Assembly: GCA_014925825.1 (NCBI GenBank)
Contig: JACGCK010000128.1
Coordinates: 1-64,000 of the forward strand
Origin: Pholiota molesta
Taxonomy: Eukaryota > Basidiomycota > Agaricomycetes > Agaricales > Strophariaceae
Reading direction: 5' to 3'
DNA: 64,000 nucleotides
Below are positions 25,284 through 37,715 of the stretch, piece after piece (the stretch's first letter is position 1; each line of letters opens with the position of its first letter). The translations under genes and the position numbers were made by a program. The notes beneath the pieces were generated by a model. The model searched no databases. It was not told the origin of the DNA and saw nothing but the letters and a program-made list of their open reading frames with translations.

Positions 25284-28200
25284 GCAGCAGAACAGATATG
25301 CAAGGCCCCAAGCCTACTGTTTACGTGGATAGATTCTGAGGGCTTTCCAGGGCGCCTCCAGTGCTATGTGTGGGCGTCTGGAAGTTAAGAAAACATGTTG
25401 CTTATTGTGAGGACGTGGAGGTTTTTGGTGGGCGCCATCATTGCACAGTCAGTGTCACCCGAGAAACGACCACATCACGTGTTCGTGTTCCGCCTCCCAA
25501 CGCCGCCGCGTCGGTTCCGCCATAATCACCGCTGAGCACCATAAACGCATTTCACGCAAAAGAAAAAACTGCGGGATGTTACAAGAAAAGTTGTAATACT
25601 GGCACGCTAGATTGTTCCAGGAGTCAGTATGAGCTTCCTGAAAATCATCTTAGGTTCAATTTGGACCAAGGCGAGTGAATGCTTTCACAACATTTCACAT
25701 ATAAGCGCGCGCCTTCTCAGCGAAGCGGAGATTGAGCGTTGCTCGATATTCTAAGTATGCAATAAACTTGTAACCCAAGTAAAGCTGGGCCTTAGATCAA
25801 GCAAAGAATTACCCAAATCGTGTATGATATGATGATATAAAGCCTCGGGAAAAAGAACGGAATACATCTCCTTTTCCGCACCGCGGGAAGTCCTTGTACT
25901 GCAAAATATTATTTCGATGTTTCGTTCCCCGAGTAATTTACGGGAGCCTACGGCACACACTCCGCCACCACTCAAAAAGGTAGATCTACTGGTTTGTTCT
26001 ATGAAAGCACGAGAAAGTGGTGCATACATTATTTAATTATCTCACACTGATAGCTCACAAGAACCAAGGATTTTACGGTAGTTATGCAGAGATAGTCTCG
26101 TCCTGAGTCAGTTCCTACAAATAAGCTTGTCACATAAGGGGTGTATTGTCCCGTAAGTCCGTTGTGCGGGGGTACGGGGAACCCATTCTGGGAATATAAT
26201 TGACATAGAGCATATGCGTAGAAGCTCTGCCAAATATCTCAAACGTCCTATTATCGCTGAAGCATATTATCATTAATAGAATACACATTGTCGAAGAGAC
26301 TCATTCGCAGCTGCGCTTGAGAAAAAGAAATTCATGAGCTGCGTACAATTAAATGAGCAGATGTGAGCCTCAAACAATTAACTATACCTGTGAGGACAGA
26401 GCTCAAGTCCTCGACAGCTGCAGACTTCGCCGCATGATGCAGGCGGGAGCGCACGCTGCGCCGAAGTCATCCTGAGAACCTGATCCAGGTGAGTCAAAGT
26501 GCGTTCGAAATTCGACACTCGAAAACCCAAATACACCCAATAGGGATCTTTCGAGAAGCTGGCGCGATCCCTTTTGAGAAGATGGACCGGGCATAATTGA
26601 TTGTAATTTTTTGCACATGATATGCAAGTTGGCTTCAAGAAGTTGGCATTGAGAATAATATTTCCAGAATAATGCGACAGAAGTGGTGTAGCTGGGCTGG
26701 CATGTGCGCAATCTATCACGCTCGACTGCCCGCAAAAAGGTGTGCATAAAACAACGTACATACATAGCAGAGCGGGAGCCGCGCACTGCATCTCGACGTT
26801 CTGCTTGACGTCCAAGCTCAGATCTCTACTGAGCCAACAGACGATTGCGGAAGAGTAGACATGTCCCCGAATTTCCAAAGCTGTAGACTCTAGAACTTTC
26901 CACCCTACAATGACGTGAATAACGCTTCAGTCATAGCATAGATACCAGTAGTAATCCTGCCACGGCTGCTCGAACCGACAGCTAATCGCATATGCCATGT
27001 AGACGAGATTAAGCATAGCATACGCTCTTGCCGGCCATCCAAGTCGCTTTGGAGAGGTACAAGAGTAGGGTAATGGGGCAGCAAGGGTAGCACTCTACAG
27101 CCCCTCGCTTGTGCGCCAGGGTAGAGGTCGCGACGTAAGGTAGAACGTTGCTACAGGCAGCGCTAACGCAGGGCACTGGGGACCGTTGCAGGAGCGGCGC
27201 GCGGTTGGCGCTCATGTTGGAAATGCTGTGCTCCCCCGCCGAAGTTATGTCACATAAACTTAAGGTATTACAGACAAGGTGACAGACGCGAGAAATGATG
27301 AGGATATCAATGATCCGTTGGCGGGATGGATGGTTGAAAGCTTCGGCGTTGTGGGATTGAGCCTGGCGCGGCGTAACAGGGCGCGAATGGAGCGCCGACA
27401 ACGAGAAACGTGGCACTGCATACCCAGAGTGGCTGAGACTAGCAGAGACTAGAGGTCGTAGCTTGGTACACTACTGAGTGTCGCAGCAAGTGTTTTGGTA
27501 ACGCAATGCCAGAAATGCCGAGATAATCGACAGATATTGTAACAGATATTGTCCCAGATTAGGGCGAAGGGCCTGGTGAAGGCACTATCCTCCTTTCGAT
27601 ATAGAACATTGAGCGGAGCGTTGACGGTGAAGGGCAGCTGGCGAGCAAAAGGCTGTGCGACCGACGGCTGTGAGAAATAACGAACTATTATTGGTAAGAT
27701 GTCGTAATGATATGTACCGCCGCGCGCCCAAGGAAGCTGTGTAGAGTGCAAAAAGAGGTTCACAAAGAGGCACTACGTGGAGACTCTGGTGGATCTAGTG
27801 AGGTACGTAGCCTCGAGGCTGTTTGATGAATTGTTTGCGGAGAAATCACAATGAAATGAAATAGTGACATCGAGCCATTCAAAAGGGCATTTCGGTACTG
27901 TTGTACCGCAAATTAGATCGGCCGCCGAATGCTGGCGTAACCGATGTGAGCCGCAAAGTAAGTATACTTAACAGACCGAATCAGCGCCTCTGATTGTTAA
28001 CAAGTTGTGAACGAGAGGAAAGCAATGCCCTGAACAAGGAGTGCGACAGTGAGCTTAGCACTCAAGCCGCTCGAGTGCGTGAGCGCTGAGCGCTGAGCAC
28101 TTGAGCCATGAATTGTTCCTAGTTCGTCCATGCAGATGAGATAGTTTTGGCCAACACAGCAGTATAAAATCTAGCTTTGATCTCGAAATACGGAGGATGG

Positions 28201-28345
28201 CAGTCGGAAAACAAGATAGACGAGGTCGAGATCAGCCCAGGTTATCACGCTTGTGATGGTTTGTTATGGGCTCGGGTATTCCCGGTACACCCGAACACTC
28301 CCTGGTCGTCGTTTTCAGTTTCGCCCCCACCACCAGCCCAACACC
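25284..28345. other. Gene-poor region
   Basis: Three kilobases with promoter sequence of the bZIP gene at the left and of COX6 at the right (a TATAAA lies near 28165). Long minus-strand frames at 26378-26878 and 27009-27416 overlap other long frames and have Cys/Ser/Leu-rich, non-protein-like composition, so I do not call them genes. Confidence 0.45.
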
Positions 28346-28829
28346 ATGCGCGCCCAGATGCTCTCCACCGTCCTCCGCGCTGCCGCTCGCCCCGCCGCCG
28401 TCGCCAGGAGCGCACGCACAGCCCCTCTCCTCGTTCGCTACGCCTCCGGACACGCTGAGGAGTCCTTCGAGTCCTTCTCTGAGCGCTACGTCAGCTTCTT
28501 CCAGAACGCAGAGGATCTCTTCGAAGTTCAGCGTGGGCTCAACAACTGCTTCGCCCACGATCTGGTGCCATCACCCTCCGTTGTTGAGGCCGCTGTCCGC
28601 GCTGCCAGGCGTGTCAACGATTATGCCACTGCCGTGCGTGTGTTCGAGGGTGTTAAGGAGAAGGTGGAAAACAAGGAGCAGTATCAGGCTTATCTCACAG
28701 AGCTTAAGCCCCTGCGCGAGGAACTAGGTATGTTTCTTGCCTCTTACGCGTGTTGCGCCGGTTTTGCCTCAGTGCTGAACGATTTTCGTCGCAGGATTGG
28801 TGTTGAAGGAAGAGCTATACACCTCATAA
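28346..28829 (+). CDS. COX6: Cytochrome c oxidase subunit 6 (Va)
   Basis: Nuclear-encoded subunit VI of yeast numbering (Va in animals) of mitochondrial complex IV. Exon 1 is 28346-28727 and exon 2 is 28795-28829, total 138 residues. The first 30 residues are an Arg/Ala-rich presequence without acids (MRAQMLSTVLRAAARPAAVA). The mature part begins near HAEESFESFSERYVSFF and continues EVQRGLNNCFAHDLVPSPSV, RRVNDYATAVRVFEGVKEKV and LKPLREELG, all typical of the family. Splicing to exon 2 gives the expected C-terminus LVLKEELYTS; reading through the intron would not. An upstream in-frame ORF without ATG precedes the start and is not included. Confidence 0.95.
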
Positions 28830-29519
28830 AAACTCCCTTTGCCCGTGACTAGGTGAGATCAGATTATTTTGGGTTGTTGCTCGTACTCATTTACATCTCA
28901 GATACATAGAAGGACAGAATAATCAGTCATTCGACCTTGCTCTCGTGTACTTTCGTCGAAGCACGACCAAAGTTCAAACCATGTTACCCATTTGCCTGAA
29001 ATAAATTACGCTCTCATCAAAGTCCTTGAAGTTGCAGATGACGCGCTCATGTGTCCAATGAAGAAAAAGGCTCGTGAATAACCTTATACCCTGTGTTGTC
29101 TCGTTTATGCTATCGCCCCACTTATTATCATCAACCTCATGTTCCTCCGCTGCTGTGAGCAATTTTAATGAGCAACTTGCCTCGATTTTATAGCGTTTCT
29201 TCATTCATGCGTTCTTGAATATGATTGATTCGCTCGTCAAGCACGTCCCTTGACTGGGATTTATCCCTTGATATTCCAGGGAATTGGAAGTGCAGGAAAT
29301 TTTATCCGTTTCAATGGCCACCACACATGCTTGTTATGTTTTCTTGACTTGGAAGTCACCACAATGATCATGCAACCATCGAACCAATACTATCATCGGG
29401 TATGCGCGTATGGAATAACGCGGAGATCATCGCCGTCTCATTTGGTCTTGTTTACGAGAGGCCCCTAGCCTGTAAGTATGTGGACAGAACCTTCCGAAGC
29501 AATCTGAACCCAAACCACC
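28830..29519. other. Intergenic spacer
   Basis: No coding segment supported. A 76-codon minus frame at 28974-29204 has no other evidence. Confidence 0.5.
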
Positions 29520-31118
29520 ATGACCAGTCCTAGTCAACTCTGCATATACCCGGCCTCTAGTGATGACACGTATATATGCCAACCGACAAACCCTGGTGCT
29601 TGCGAACCCTGTCGAAAGCTTGCGGAACTCGGGCGGAAGATCAAGACGCAGGACACAACCGATATCGCGATGGAAAGGGAGCGCCTGGAATTGAAGTCGC
29701 AGATGAACATCAACCACGATACTCTTACGCGGAACTTGCCTCTGGAAATTACCACGGAAATATTTATACTCAGTCTTCCAGAAAACATTGTGGACCTCTC
29801 CCTCAAAACCGTGACATCGAGGTACACGCTGGCCGCCCCGCTGGTGCTTTCGGCTGTCTGTCGGAGATGGAGGAACATAGTACACTCGACGCCGCTCCTA
29901 TGGGCAGATCTTCCGCTGTACATTACACGGCACAACGCCGACGCCTTGCTCGTCCTCGCAAAGGACTGGCTCGAGAGATCGGATCCGTGTCTGCTCTCCA
30001 TCAATATCTTCGCCAGCAAGCTCACCCCGCAGCTCGAAGCGCTGATACAGCTGGTCTGCCGATACGCGTTCCGGTGGGCACAGCTGGCGTACAAAGGCCC
30101 AAATGAGGGCCTGGACCACTTCTGGAGCGGCGCAGAGGGTGTTTCGCACATACGGACGCTTATTCTAAGAGCCTTCGTACCTACCCAGCTAACGTGGTGG
30201 CACCACGGGAAATTCGAGCTAGGAAATCTCATTCTGCGACCAACGCGCTTGGAAATGGCCTCCATCTTCTTACTCAAAGCGGTCACTATCGAATGGTCAT
30301 ATCTGACGGACGTGACGATCGCGAATTCGTGCATCAGCGACTGTCTCGAGGTGCTCCGCAGCGCCCCGCGGCTCACGCGCTGCGCGCTCAATCCGCGGTT
30401 CAACCCCTACGACCCTGCGGACACAGCGCACCTTCAGCTGCACGCGGACCACCCCGTTGTGCACCCCGCGATCGTGGAGCTCACACTGACCGGAGCCCAC
30501 TTCCCCGGGCTCCTCGCGTGTTTGGTGTGCCCCTCCCTGAGGACGTTGCGGGCGCGGCGGATTTTCGGGGTCCAAAGGGCGGAGTCACTCCGGCCCATGC
30601 CAGAGGGCTGGATGGACCGTATCGTCGCGTTTGTGCAACTATCCGGGTGTCCGGTAACGGACTTTTCCGTAGTTGGGTTTGCGCCCTCGGAAGACGCGAT
30701 CGAGTCACTCTGTCAAGGTATGCCTACGCTGCGCCATCTGCATGTGGAGTGGGCCGACGACCCGGACGTACCGGCGCACGACTATCTCTTTGCGCTCCTC
30801 GCCAGGACGTCGACGGTAGGCGGCAAGACGGCGCCTCTCTATCTACCCGACCTGCGCGCGTTGACGGTGCACCATGACAGCAGCGAGGTCGGTGTGGACT
30901 GGGCCTTGCTCCCCGCTATCTTTTGCCGGCCGCGGAGTGCGGTACGCCTGCGAAGCACACTGGATGTTGTCGCGGTTTGCATTGGGTTGGGGGAAGAGGC
31001 GAGTAGTGCTTCGGAGGTTGTTGTCGGGGAAGAAACGCGGCAGCAGCTTTTGTCGCTTCGGAAGCAAGGTGTGGAATTGAGAATACAGGTTGGGAAGGAT
31101 AAGAAGGATGTGATCTAG
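29520..31118 (+). CDS. F-box domain protein
   Basis: Single-exon gene of 532 residues, predicted SCF ubiquitin-ligase adaptor. The N-terminus has a Cys-rich stretch (CQPTNPGACEPCRKL, about 20-34) like that of the F-box gene at 4743-6504. A helical, charged region follows. The F-box-like segment is LTRNLPLEITTEIFILSLP (about 69-87), then VLSAVCRRWRNIVHSTPLLW. The rest is leucine-rich and irregular (FRWAQLAYKG, LRSAPRLTRCALN, LACLVCPSLRTLRARR), typical of agaricomycete F-box proteins. Unlike the three copies at the left end it has no short first exon. Large antisense frames across the GC-rich middle are shadows. The target is unknown. Confidence 0.85.
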   Translation: MTSPSQLCIYPASSDDTYICQPTNPGACEPCRKLAELGRKIKTQDTTDIAMERERLELKSQMNINHDTLTRNLPLEITTEIFILSLPENIVDLSLKTVTSRYTLAAPLVLSAVCRRWRNIVHSTPLLWADLPLYITRHNADALLVLAKDWLERSDPCLLSINIFASKLTPQLEALIQLVCRYAFRWAQLAYKGPNEGLDHFWSGAEGVSHIRTLILRAFVPTQLTWWHHGKFELGNLILRPTRLEMASIFLLKAVTIEWSYLTDVTIANSCISDCLEVLRSAPRLTRCALNPRFNPYDPADTAHLQLHADHPVVHPAIVELTLTGAHFPGLLACLVCPSLRTLRARRIFGVQRAESLRPMPEGWMDRIVAFVQLSGCPVTDFSVVGFAPSEDAIESLCQGMPTLRHLHVEWADDPDVPAHDYLFALLARTSTVGGKTAPLYLPDLRALTVHHDSSEVGVDWALLPAIFCRPRSAVRLRSTLDVVAVCIGLGEEASSASEVVVGEETRQQLLSLRKQGVELRIQVGKDKKDVI

Positions 31119-33427
31119 TTCGGTGTTGATGTTGATCTTCATGTATCTCATTCGAGGCATTTCTTCCACTTCACTTCCGTTTCTCCCATCCATGAAATCC
31201 GCCCTAGCGCCTCTTCAGCGATAGTGGAACCGAACTCGAATCGAACTCTGCTCTGCGTGGATACAAGGAAATGTCAACAGCCTCAAGCGCGTGTCTAGAG
31301 CGTGCCTTTGTATTGCGCTGCGGTCGTCCCAGTTCAAAAGATATCTGGTAGCAACGCCCAATCCGGAAGTACAGCTGATAAGATATGGCTCATGCATCTT
31401 CGACAAGCCTTCACGTGACTTTGCGTTACAAAGGGTGACAAAGGACTGTTTGCGAACGATAAGCATTCCACAGATAGATAATAAAAATTTGCCTCCAGAG
31501 AACCATTTAAAATATGCCTGGCTATGGTTCTCAGGAGCCATAACTTTTGGAAACTGAGTGTACATCCTTATTATTCAATGACAAGGTGCGGAGGAGTGAG
31601 CGCAGGGGATCACGCAACTGACAAACAAGCTCTGCCGAGGAATGCCGAGTGATCTTGCGGGCTTGCCTCCTACCCAACTCCTATCCAGGAATTGTCCGCT
31701 ATCTACATAGATCCATAAGTACAAGAATATTCTGAATCGATGATGTACAAGCAAAGCACAAGAATGTTTTAAAAATGTAATGGAACTCTGAATTTACCAC
31801 TAGAAAGAGCACATTACTTAGCGCATGCCTAAATCTCCGCAATCAGGCTTGCTTGACAATATCAAACTGTATCGAGGTTCTTTGGGACATGTTGTTTGTG
31901 TTTCATGTATATACAATAGTTGAAGACATCGGAGAACACGAGTCCGCTTTAATGCGCGGATGACCACACCCGCCAGCGCCCTCACGCATCACGGCACGCT
32001 GTGCATGGGTGGGGGTGTCAATTGGGTGGGCGCTGACATGCAGCGCGACTCCGATGAGTGACGCGCCCATCGTGTTCATGGGCATGAGCATACTTATTTA
32101 ATGTGTAAAATTACTCATAATTTTCTGGGTTAATACGGATGAGATGGATACGCTATGTACTTACTTCTATGGCAGCACCAAGGCAGCACCGAGAATGACG
32201 TCCACGGTCCAACAAGTTAGCCTTGCGAGTGCCGAAGTGCCGCAGAGCACATGACCTTTGTCACAGATTCGTCACATTCGCAGGCTTCGCTTAACCTTGT
32301 TGAAGATGCATGAGCCATATCTTAGGACAGCAGACATAGGGACGGAAGATATCTAGGTTCTTTGCCCCCATCGATAGTCGAACTTAGTGGTCTGCTCGCT
32401 GCGCGAAAAGACGCGCTGGTATCAACGTCAACTGGGGGTCCATCAACAGAGTGGATCGATATCTGGTACGCGGATATCTTCCCCCAGATGCAAGGACTAT
32501 AAGGAGCAGCCGGAGTGCTTCAGGAACTCGACCACCCAGCCTCGGCATTTCAACCTCCCCACTGTCGAAAGCCGACCGCCCAGGGGCGCGATGTCATTTT
32601 CATTATCACAAGCGTAGTGCGGAGTGTAGTTTCTGAGATCCCGTTATCTTCACGCAACGATTTCTCCATTTTAAGTTATGTATTTTCTGTCTATCTCTTA
32701 TTTACCTACTCTGTAACGATCCCTGATGTCCATTTTCGAAACTATGCCTACTTTTCTCCACTCGCTCCCAACTTGCTCAAGTGCAATGCTCTCCTAAATA
32801 GTCGGATCTACCTCTGGGCTTATGATCACACTATGCTCACGAGGTCACCTCAATACGCACTGATTATGGAAAAAAGTATGGAATGTCAGCTGTTGCATCG
32901 TCGTTCTGCGCTTCAGGCCCAAATCCCGAACGCTTGCAAGTAGGCGTTCTCGGCTGCGAGCTTTAGGCGACCAAGCGCGCTTCGCATCCTAGAGCTAGAT
33001 CAATAATCAGATTTTTCTGAGGAACACATGCATCGATTCATGGATGCGTTGGGGCTACAGGGTCCAACCGGGATTTAATCAAACGAAGACACTATAAAGA
33101 GGCGGGGTCATGGGAAGAACCCTCAAAAAATACCCAGTCCCCTTCATGCATCACTCAAAACGCCTGTTAGATGAACCAGAGAGCATGACGAGCAAACATC
33201 CATGGTTGAGTACCATAGCTGCAAGTAAGTGGCCGGATAATTTGCATCATGGAACAGCGGATAATGACTCAATATTGAATAATGAGTAGGAATTTCAGCG
33301 ATGACCTTCACCGATCGATCGACGGTCCAACAAAGGGTGGAACAAAGACTCATTACTTATATCCGAGCGCGCCATCGGGGCAGGTCACATCACCGACCCC
33401 GAAAATGTCGAAGACCAATAGGCATCG
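31119..33427. other. Gene-poor region
   Basis: 2.3 kb without a supported gene. Opposed frames at 31215-31565 and 31291-31557 overlap each other, and the plus frame at 32515-32943 has no recognised features. Confidence 0.45.
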
Positions 33428-33727
33428 ATGCGCACTCAGAGGTAAACTCAATCTAGTTCCACCCTTAGCTAGTTGGCTGATCGTCCTACTCCGTTAGGGC
33501 AAGAGTCCTCCTACAGGATTCATTTTCCATTGCCAGAGCCATGGAAAGGGCACGGAAAACGAAGTAAGTCGAGTCCAATCGTGCTCTTGAGTACGAGCTA
33601 ACTGTCCTGCTATCCTTGTTCCCGATACGAAAGAAGAATGGGCGTCGCTGCACCACGGGAGGTGGGACCGCCAAACGTCGTCGGCCTCTACCTAGTCAGC
33701 AAGATACCCAAGGAAGCTCCGATGTAA
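33428..33727 (+). CDS. Possible small three-exon gene (57 residues)
   Basis: Exons 33428-33441, 33498-33563 and 33634-33727 join in phase through two GT-AG introns of 56 and 70 nt. The product begins MRTQRARVLLQ, continues SFSIARAMERARKTKRMG and ends GPPNVVGLYLVSKIPKEAPM. The middle is basic and helical, the end hydrophobic. None of the exons would be noticed alone; the support is the agreement of frame across two good donors and acceptors. I do not recognise the family. It may be a fragment of a longer gene whose upstream exons I could not find, or chance. Confidence 0.3.
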
Positions 33728-34556
33728 GTCGTGCCAGCCATACCTAAAACATGGCCTGATAAATAGTTGAATCCCCAAACCAGTAATATCACACACCGAG
33801 CTGCCCCGTCGACATTGGCTAATTGGGCTTATCCACCCCCGCACTTCGAGGCGAGCGCGCTCAACTTGGATTTCTCCATCGCATCGCGGTCACAGCGCAT
33901 CCGACTTGCATTTCTCTATTGCGTCTCGTTCACAGCGCATTCAACTTGGATTTCTCCATTGCCTCTCGTTCCACTCGGTCACAGCCCACCACTGTGGTCA
34001 GCGCCGCCACCACCATCGCATGCCAGTAACGCTGAGCTTCCCGTGGTCAATGCTACGGAAAATGGAAATGCGGCACTCACTAATCATGCCTTCTGAAATT
34101 ATGTCGTCGTTGTCGTCGTCAACGGTACCTTCTGATCTCTCGAGCACAGCAGCCTCGTCATTGGCCGACAATCGGATTACCGTATCGCAAAATTATTGGA
34201 AGGTTTCGACCCATTGTTGGCCCCGCACCACCATCATCGTTGTCCGAGTTGATCCCTTATCTTGCAAGACACCCCACTGGCGCACCGTTGACAAATGGGA
34301 CAGTAATTTAGCAGCGGAAGTCCCAAGCACTCCAGTAAAGGTGGTTTGCAAAGCAGTGGCGAGGGATAGGGACTAGTTCACACATAAAAAGAGATATCAA
34401 GGGGGATGCCGTGGATCAGATGGAAGAATTGTCGATGGAGTACATAGGATTGAGGCTTTGTAGTGACATCAATAATGTGACCAGACACGAATCGTAACAA
34501 AACGTGACGCACTTTACCACCTGCCACCTTTCGCATTGACTTTATCCCAGCTTGCG
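33728..34556. other. Spacer with minisatellite
   Basis: Contains the 40-bp tandem repeats listed separately and the presumed promoter of the SCC4 gene. A 109-codon plus frame over the repeats (33767-34096) is produced by them and is not called. Confidence 0.5.
33856..33984 (+). repeat. Three-copy 40-bp minisatellite
   Basis: Units at 33856-33895, 33896-33935 and 33936-33984 share CAACTTGGATTTCTCCAT-like cores and end in CACAG. The third unit carries a 9-bp insertion. Divergence between units is about 10-15 percent by eye. Confidence 0.85.
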
Positions 34557-37129
34557 ATGCATTCACTAGACGATTCACCAGAACGCGGCAACAGGCCCTT
34601 CAAAAGACAGAAAATAGACCGCTCGGACATGAAGCCACTCCCTCCTGACATTCTGCTCTTGTCGCTACCAAGCCTTCTCGCTCACCCGCCCACCCACCGA
34701 TACCACCCGCGCTCGCTCTTTTTGACGTTGTTCGCATTACGGAAATGTCTATCCCTCTCAGACCTTGATGCTGATGTGGAGTGTCGTGCATGGACAGAGC
34801 TGGCCGAAGTGGGGCTACGGATTGGGTTTCAAGAGCCGGGAATGGAGACTGAGGTGGGCAAGGCCATCACAAAAGCGGTGAGTCCTGTGGAATGATCGAC
34901 GGCGCGTCGAAGGCTGATGTATGTGGTTGTAGCTTATGATAGCCAATAAAGTACGTGCCAGAGTCTCGCTGCGCAACGGAGAGACTGACTGACCCTCGTC
35001 CAGCACCCATCTCTTAGGATCTACAAGCCACAGATCACAAACCTCTCCGCTCGTCTTGCTCTGTACCAATCTAACCCCAAACTCGCGCAAAACACGTTAA
35101 AGAAGGTCCTAACTAACTTCATTGTACCCTCTGATCCTCCTCACATCACCTATGCCGCCCACCTCGCCTACATCACCAGTCTTTCCAGCATTTCACAAGA
35201 CGACGATTCTCCTCCATATTCTCCCTCATCCGCAAGCCTGAAAGCGCTCGGTGCAATACGTGATCTACACGACCTAGCAACGCGGAACAAACACCCCGAA
35301 GTGGCCCAACTAGCAATGGTTCTCGAACTACGTGATTTGGTGCAGAACGGCGTCTGGACGAAGTAGCGGAATCTTTGACGAGCACCGAACGCGAACTCGC
35401 CATCGAACCACCCACCGAGCCGCCCTCCTCTTCGCCCCCCGCCCCCGCCGCACGGACGCCCCTGGCGACGGCGCTCTCCGTCCACGTTCTCCTCATCGGC
35501 GTGCTCTACCACACCTACGCGGGGCAGAGCGCCGCGGCGCACACGCGCCTGCGGACGCTGCACGACCTTCTCGACGGCGGCGCGTTGGATGCGTTTGGAG
35601 AAGGCGGCGTCGTCGCTGCTGCGCTGCCCGCGGCGCCAGCGCCGCTCCACGTGCAGGTGACGCACCCGCGCGTGGTGTACGCGCTGGGCTTCCTCGTGAG
35701 CAGCGTGTCGAAGCGCGACCCGGTCGGGCGCCGGCCGAAGCGCGCGCTGTTCGCGCACGAGGGGATGCTGACGGTCGATCGGGAATTGAAGAAGGAGGTG
35801 CCGTGTGCGTGTTCTCGTTTTGACTCAATTTTTTTTTGGTTGCTTATACGCGGGGTGATTTTTATAGTGCCGACGTGGGCGTCGATGGCGGATGTGAAGC
35901 GCTTCCAGGAGAGGATGCATAAAATGAAAGCGGATCTGATGTGTGAGCTCATCAGTGTAAGCCCATCAAATCCCATAAATCATGCTCGCCGTTTGACCTC
36001 CTCCCGCGCAGGTGGCCATCTCCCGCAGCGAATACGCCGACGCTGAACGGGTAAGTCACCTCCCTCCCCTCATCCGCATCTTCCCAACTGCTGATGATGG
36101 TTCATCTATAGCATCTGGCGCAAGTGATAGCGCATACACGCACGCACGGCATGTTCCCCCTTTACAGCGCGCGCATCACGCTGCACCAGGCGCACCTCGC
36201 GCACGCGCTCGGCCAGACGGACCGTGCGCTCAAGTGCTACCGCGTTGCCGCGTACCTCTCGCAGGAGCGCGATGCCCTCGCTACCACGGGTTCCGCAACG
36301 ACGCCATCGCCCCAATCCAAGGCAGATTCCAATTCCAGAACGCCCCCGTCACAAGAACCAGACACCGAGCATGACGGGTGCGCGGACCGGTGGGTGCACG
36401 TCTCCGCGCGGGCGGGCGCGCTGTGGCTCCGCGTCGGGCTGGCTGGCGAGGACCCCGACGAAGCGGGGTACGCGCGCGCAATGACGGCGCTCCGGCGGGA
36501 GGGCGCGGACGTGGTGCGCGCGTGCGCGGGCCTCGGGGGCACGCTCGCCGCGGTCGGCGCGGTGCTCGACGCGTGTCTCGCGACGGAGTTCCTGGCGGCG
36601 AAGTACGTGTCGCCGAATCTCTTGACGCTCCGCTCGAGCGCTGATCCCTTGTTGTTATTTGTAGGGCGAGCCTCCGGAAGGCACTCAATTTTTCGACGGA
36701 CGCGCAGGACAACCACCTGCGCGCGCTCGTGCTCGCGCTCGTCGCCGCGCAGTACGTGCACACGTCGACCGAGCACGCGCAGACGATGCTTGCCACGGCG
36801 GAGCAGCTCGCGGCGGGGCTCGGCGCGCAGCCCAAGGCACCTGGTGCTGCAGCACCTGCAGCCCCGGACCGCGATGGAGGCAAGGCGGCGGCGGGAAACA
36901 AGGTAGGGAACGCGCATCTGCGGCTGTGGATTGGGGAGCGCATGCTTGGTGGGTCTTCCATGGCTTTTTATGGGACCCTTCGATGCTAATTGCTTGTGAT
37001 TGTTCGATTGTAGAGCTCAAACGACGTTCAGGAGACGATGAGGCGGCGGCGCAGCAGGAGAGAGTGAATGCGAAATTCCGGGCGGCGGTAGGGGCGACGC
37101 GGAAGCGGGCGTTTGGGGAGATGGAGTGA
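34557..37129 (+). CDS. SCC4: Cohesin loading factor SCC4/MAU2 (one apparent base lost)
   Basis: Partner of Scc2 in loading cohesin onto chromatin; a helical TPR-like protein. Exons: 34557-34877, 34933-34950, 35004-35804, 35868-35956, 36012-36050, 36112-36602, 36665-36948, 37014-37129. Marks of the family include ITNLSARLALYQSNPKLA, KALGAIRDLHDLA, RFQERMHKMKADLM, VAISRSEYADAERHLAQVI, the AKASLRKALNFS segment, AQDNHLRALVLALVAAQY and the end NAHLRLWIGERML. At 35352-35366 the frame reads GVW-TK-stop, while the frame one base over continues EVAESLTSTERELAIEP with no gap. One base (probably a G after TGG) seems to be missing. Because SCC4 is usually essential and single copy, an assembly error is more likely than a dead gene. 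The first 20 residues are basic with a possible nuclear signal (RPFKRQKIDR). Confidence 0.85.
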
Positions 37130-37715
37130 TGCATTCGTTGTTCTGGTTTTTTCGCTACCGATTCCTGGACGGTGTGCCGCTCTCAGTGTGCTTCAGCTCT
37201 ATCAATCATATTCCTCATCGTCGTTGTTTTCGTGCTTTCATAATTGCTATCGATATACTTGCTGTAACGGAACTGGCGACTGAATATAAGGACTGCATGC
37301 GGGTGATAATAGCACTGTCAATGTTATGTTATGCAATGTGCTCTGCCTGATTCAGATAAACTTCTTCACGTTTTCAAAAATTTAAATAAATCCAAGAGCG
37401 AAATCGAGGAGAGTCTGGAGAAGTTATTAATAATTAATCTGGGTGATAGTTCGATGAAAGTGACCGAATTCCCCAAGAATTCGCGGTGGTCATGTAGAGG
37501 AGGGTCGTGGTATTAATTGACACTTGTTTGTCAAAACCTTTGAAGTAAGGAGATCGGCGCACGTGATAACCGCGTCGTTGCAACGCGTTGCCAACATGTT
37601 CAATGTTCTCTTCATCTTTTGCCTCTCAAACCACCACAAATAACGCGTCTTCACAGCTCTGCAGCGTAGCTGAGCTGACTTAGTACACCGCCTATACCAC
37701 TTTCCACATACCCCC
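37130..37715. other. Intergenic spacer
   Basis: AT-rich; no coding evidence. Confidence 0.5.

Noticed and set aside
26378..26878. 166-codon minus ORF
   Set aside because: Overlaps another long minus frame (26403-26786), is Cys-rich and has no motif, splice partner or start support.
27420..27470. tRNA-like GTGGCTGAG segment
   Set aside because: No matching B box or acceptor stem at the right distance.
29534..30403. 289-codon minus ORF
   Set aside because: Antisense to the F-box gene at 29520-31118, which has a recognisable domain.
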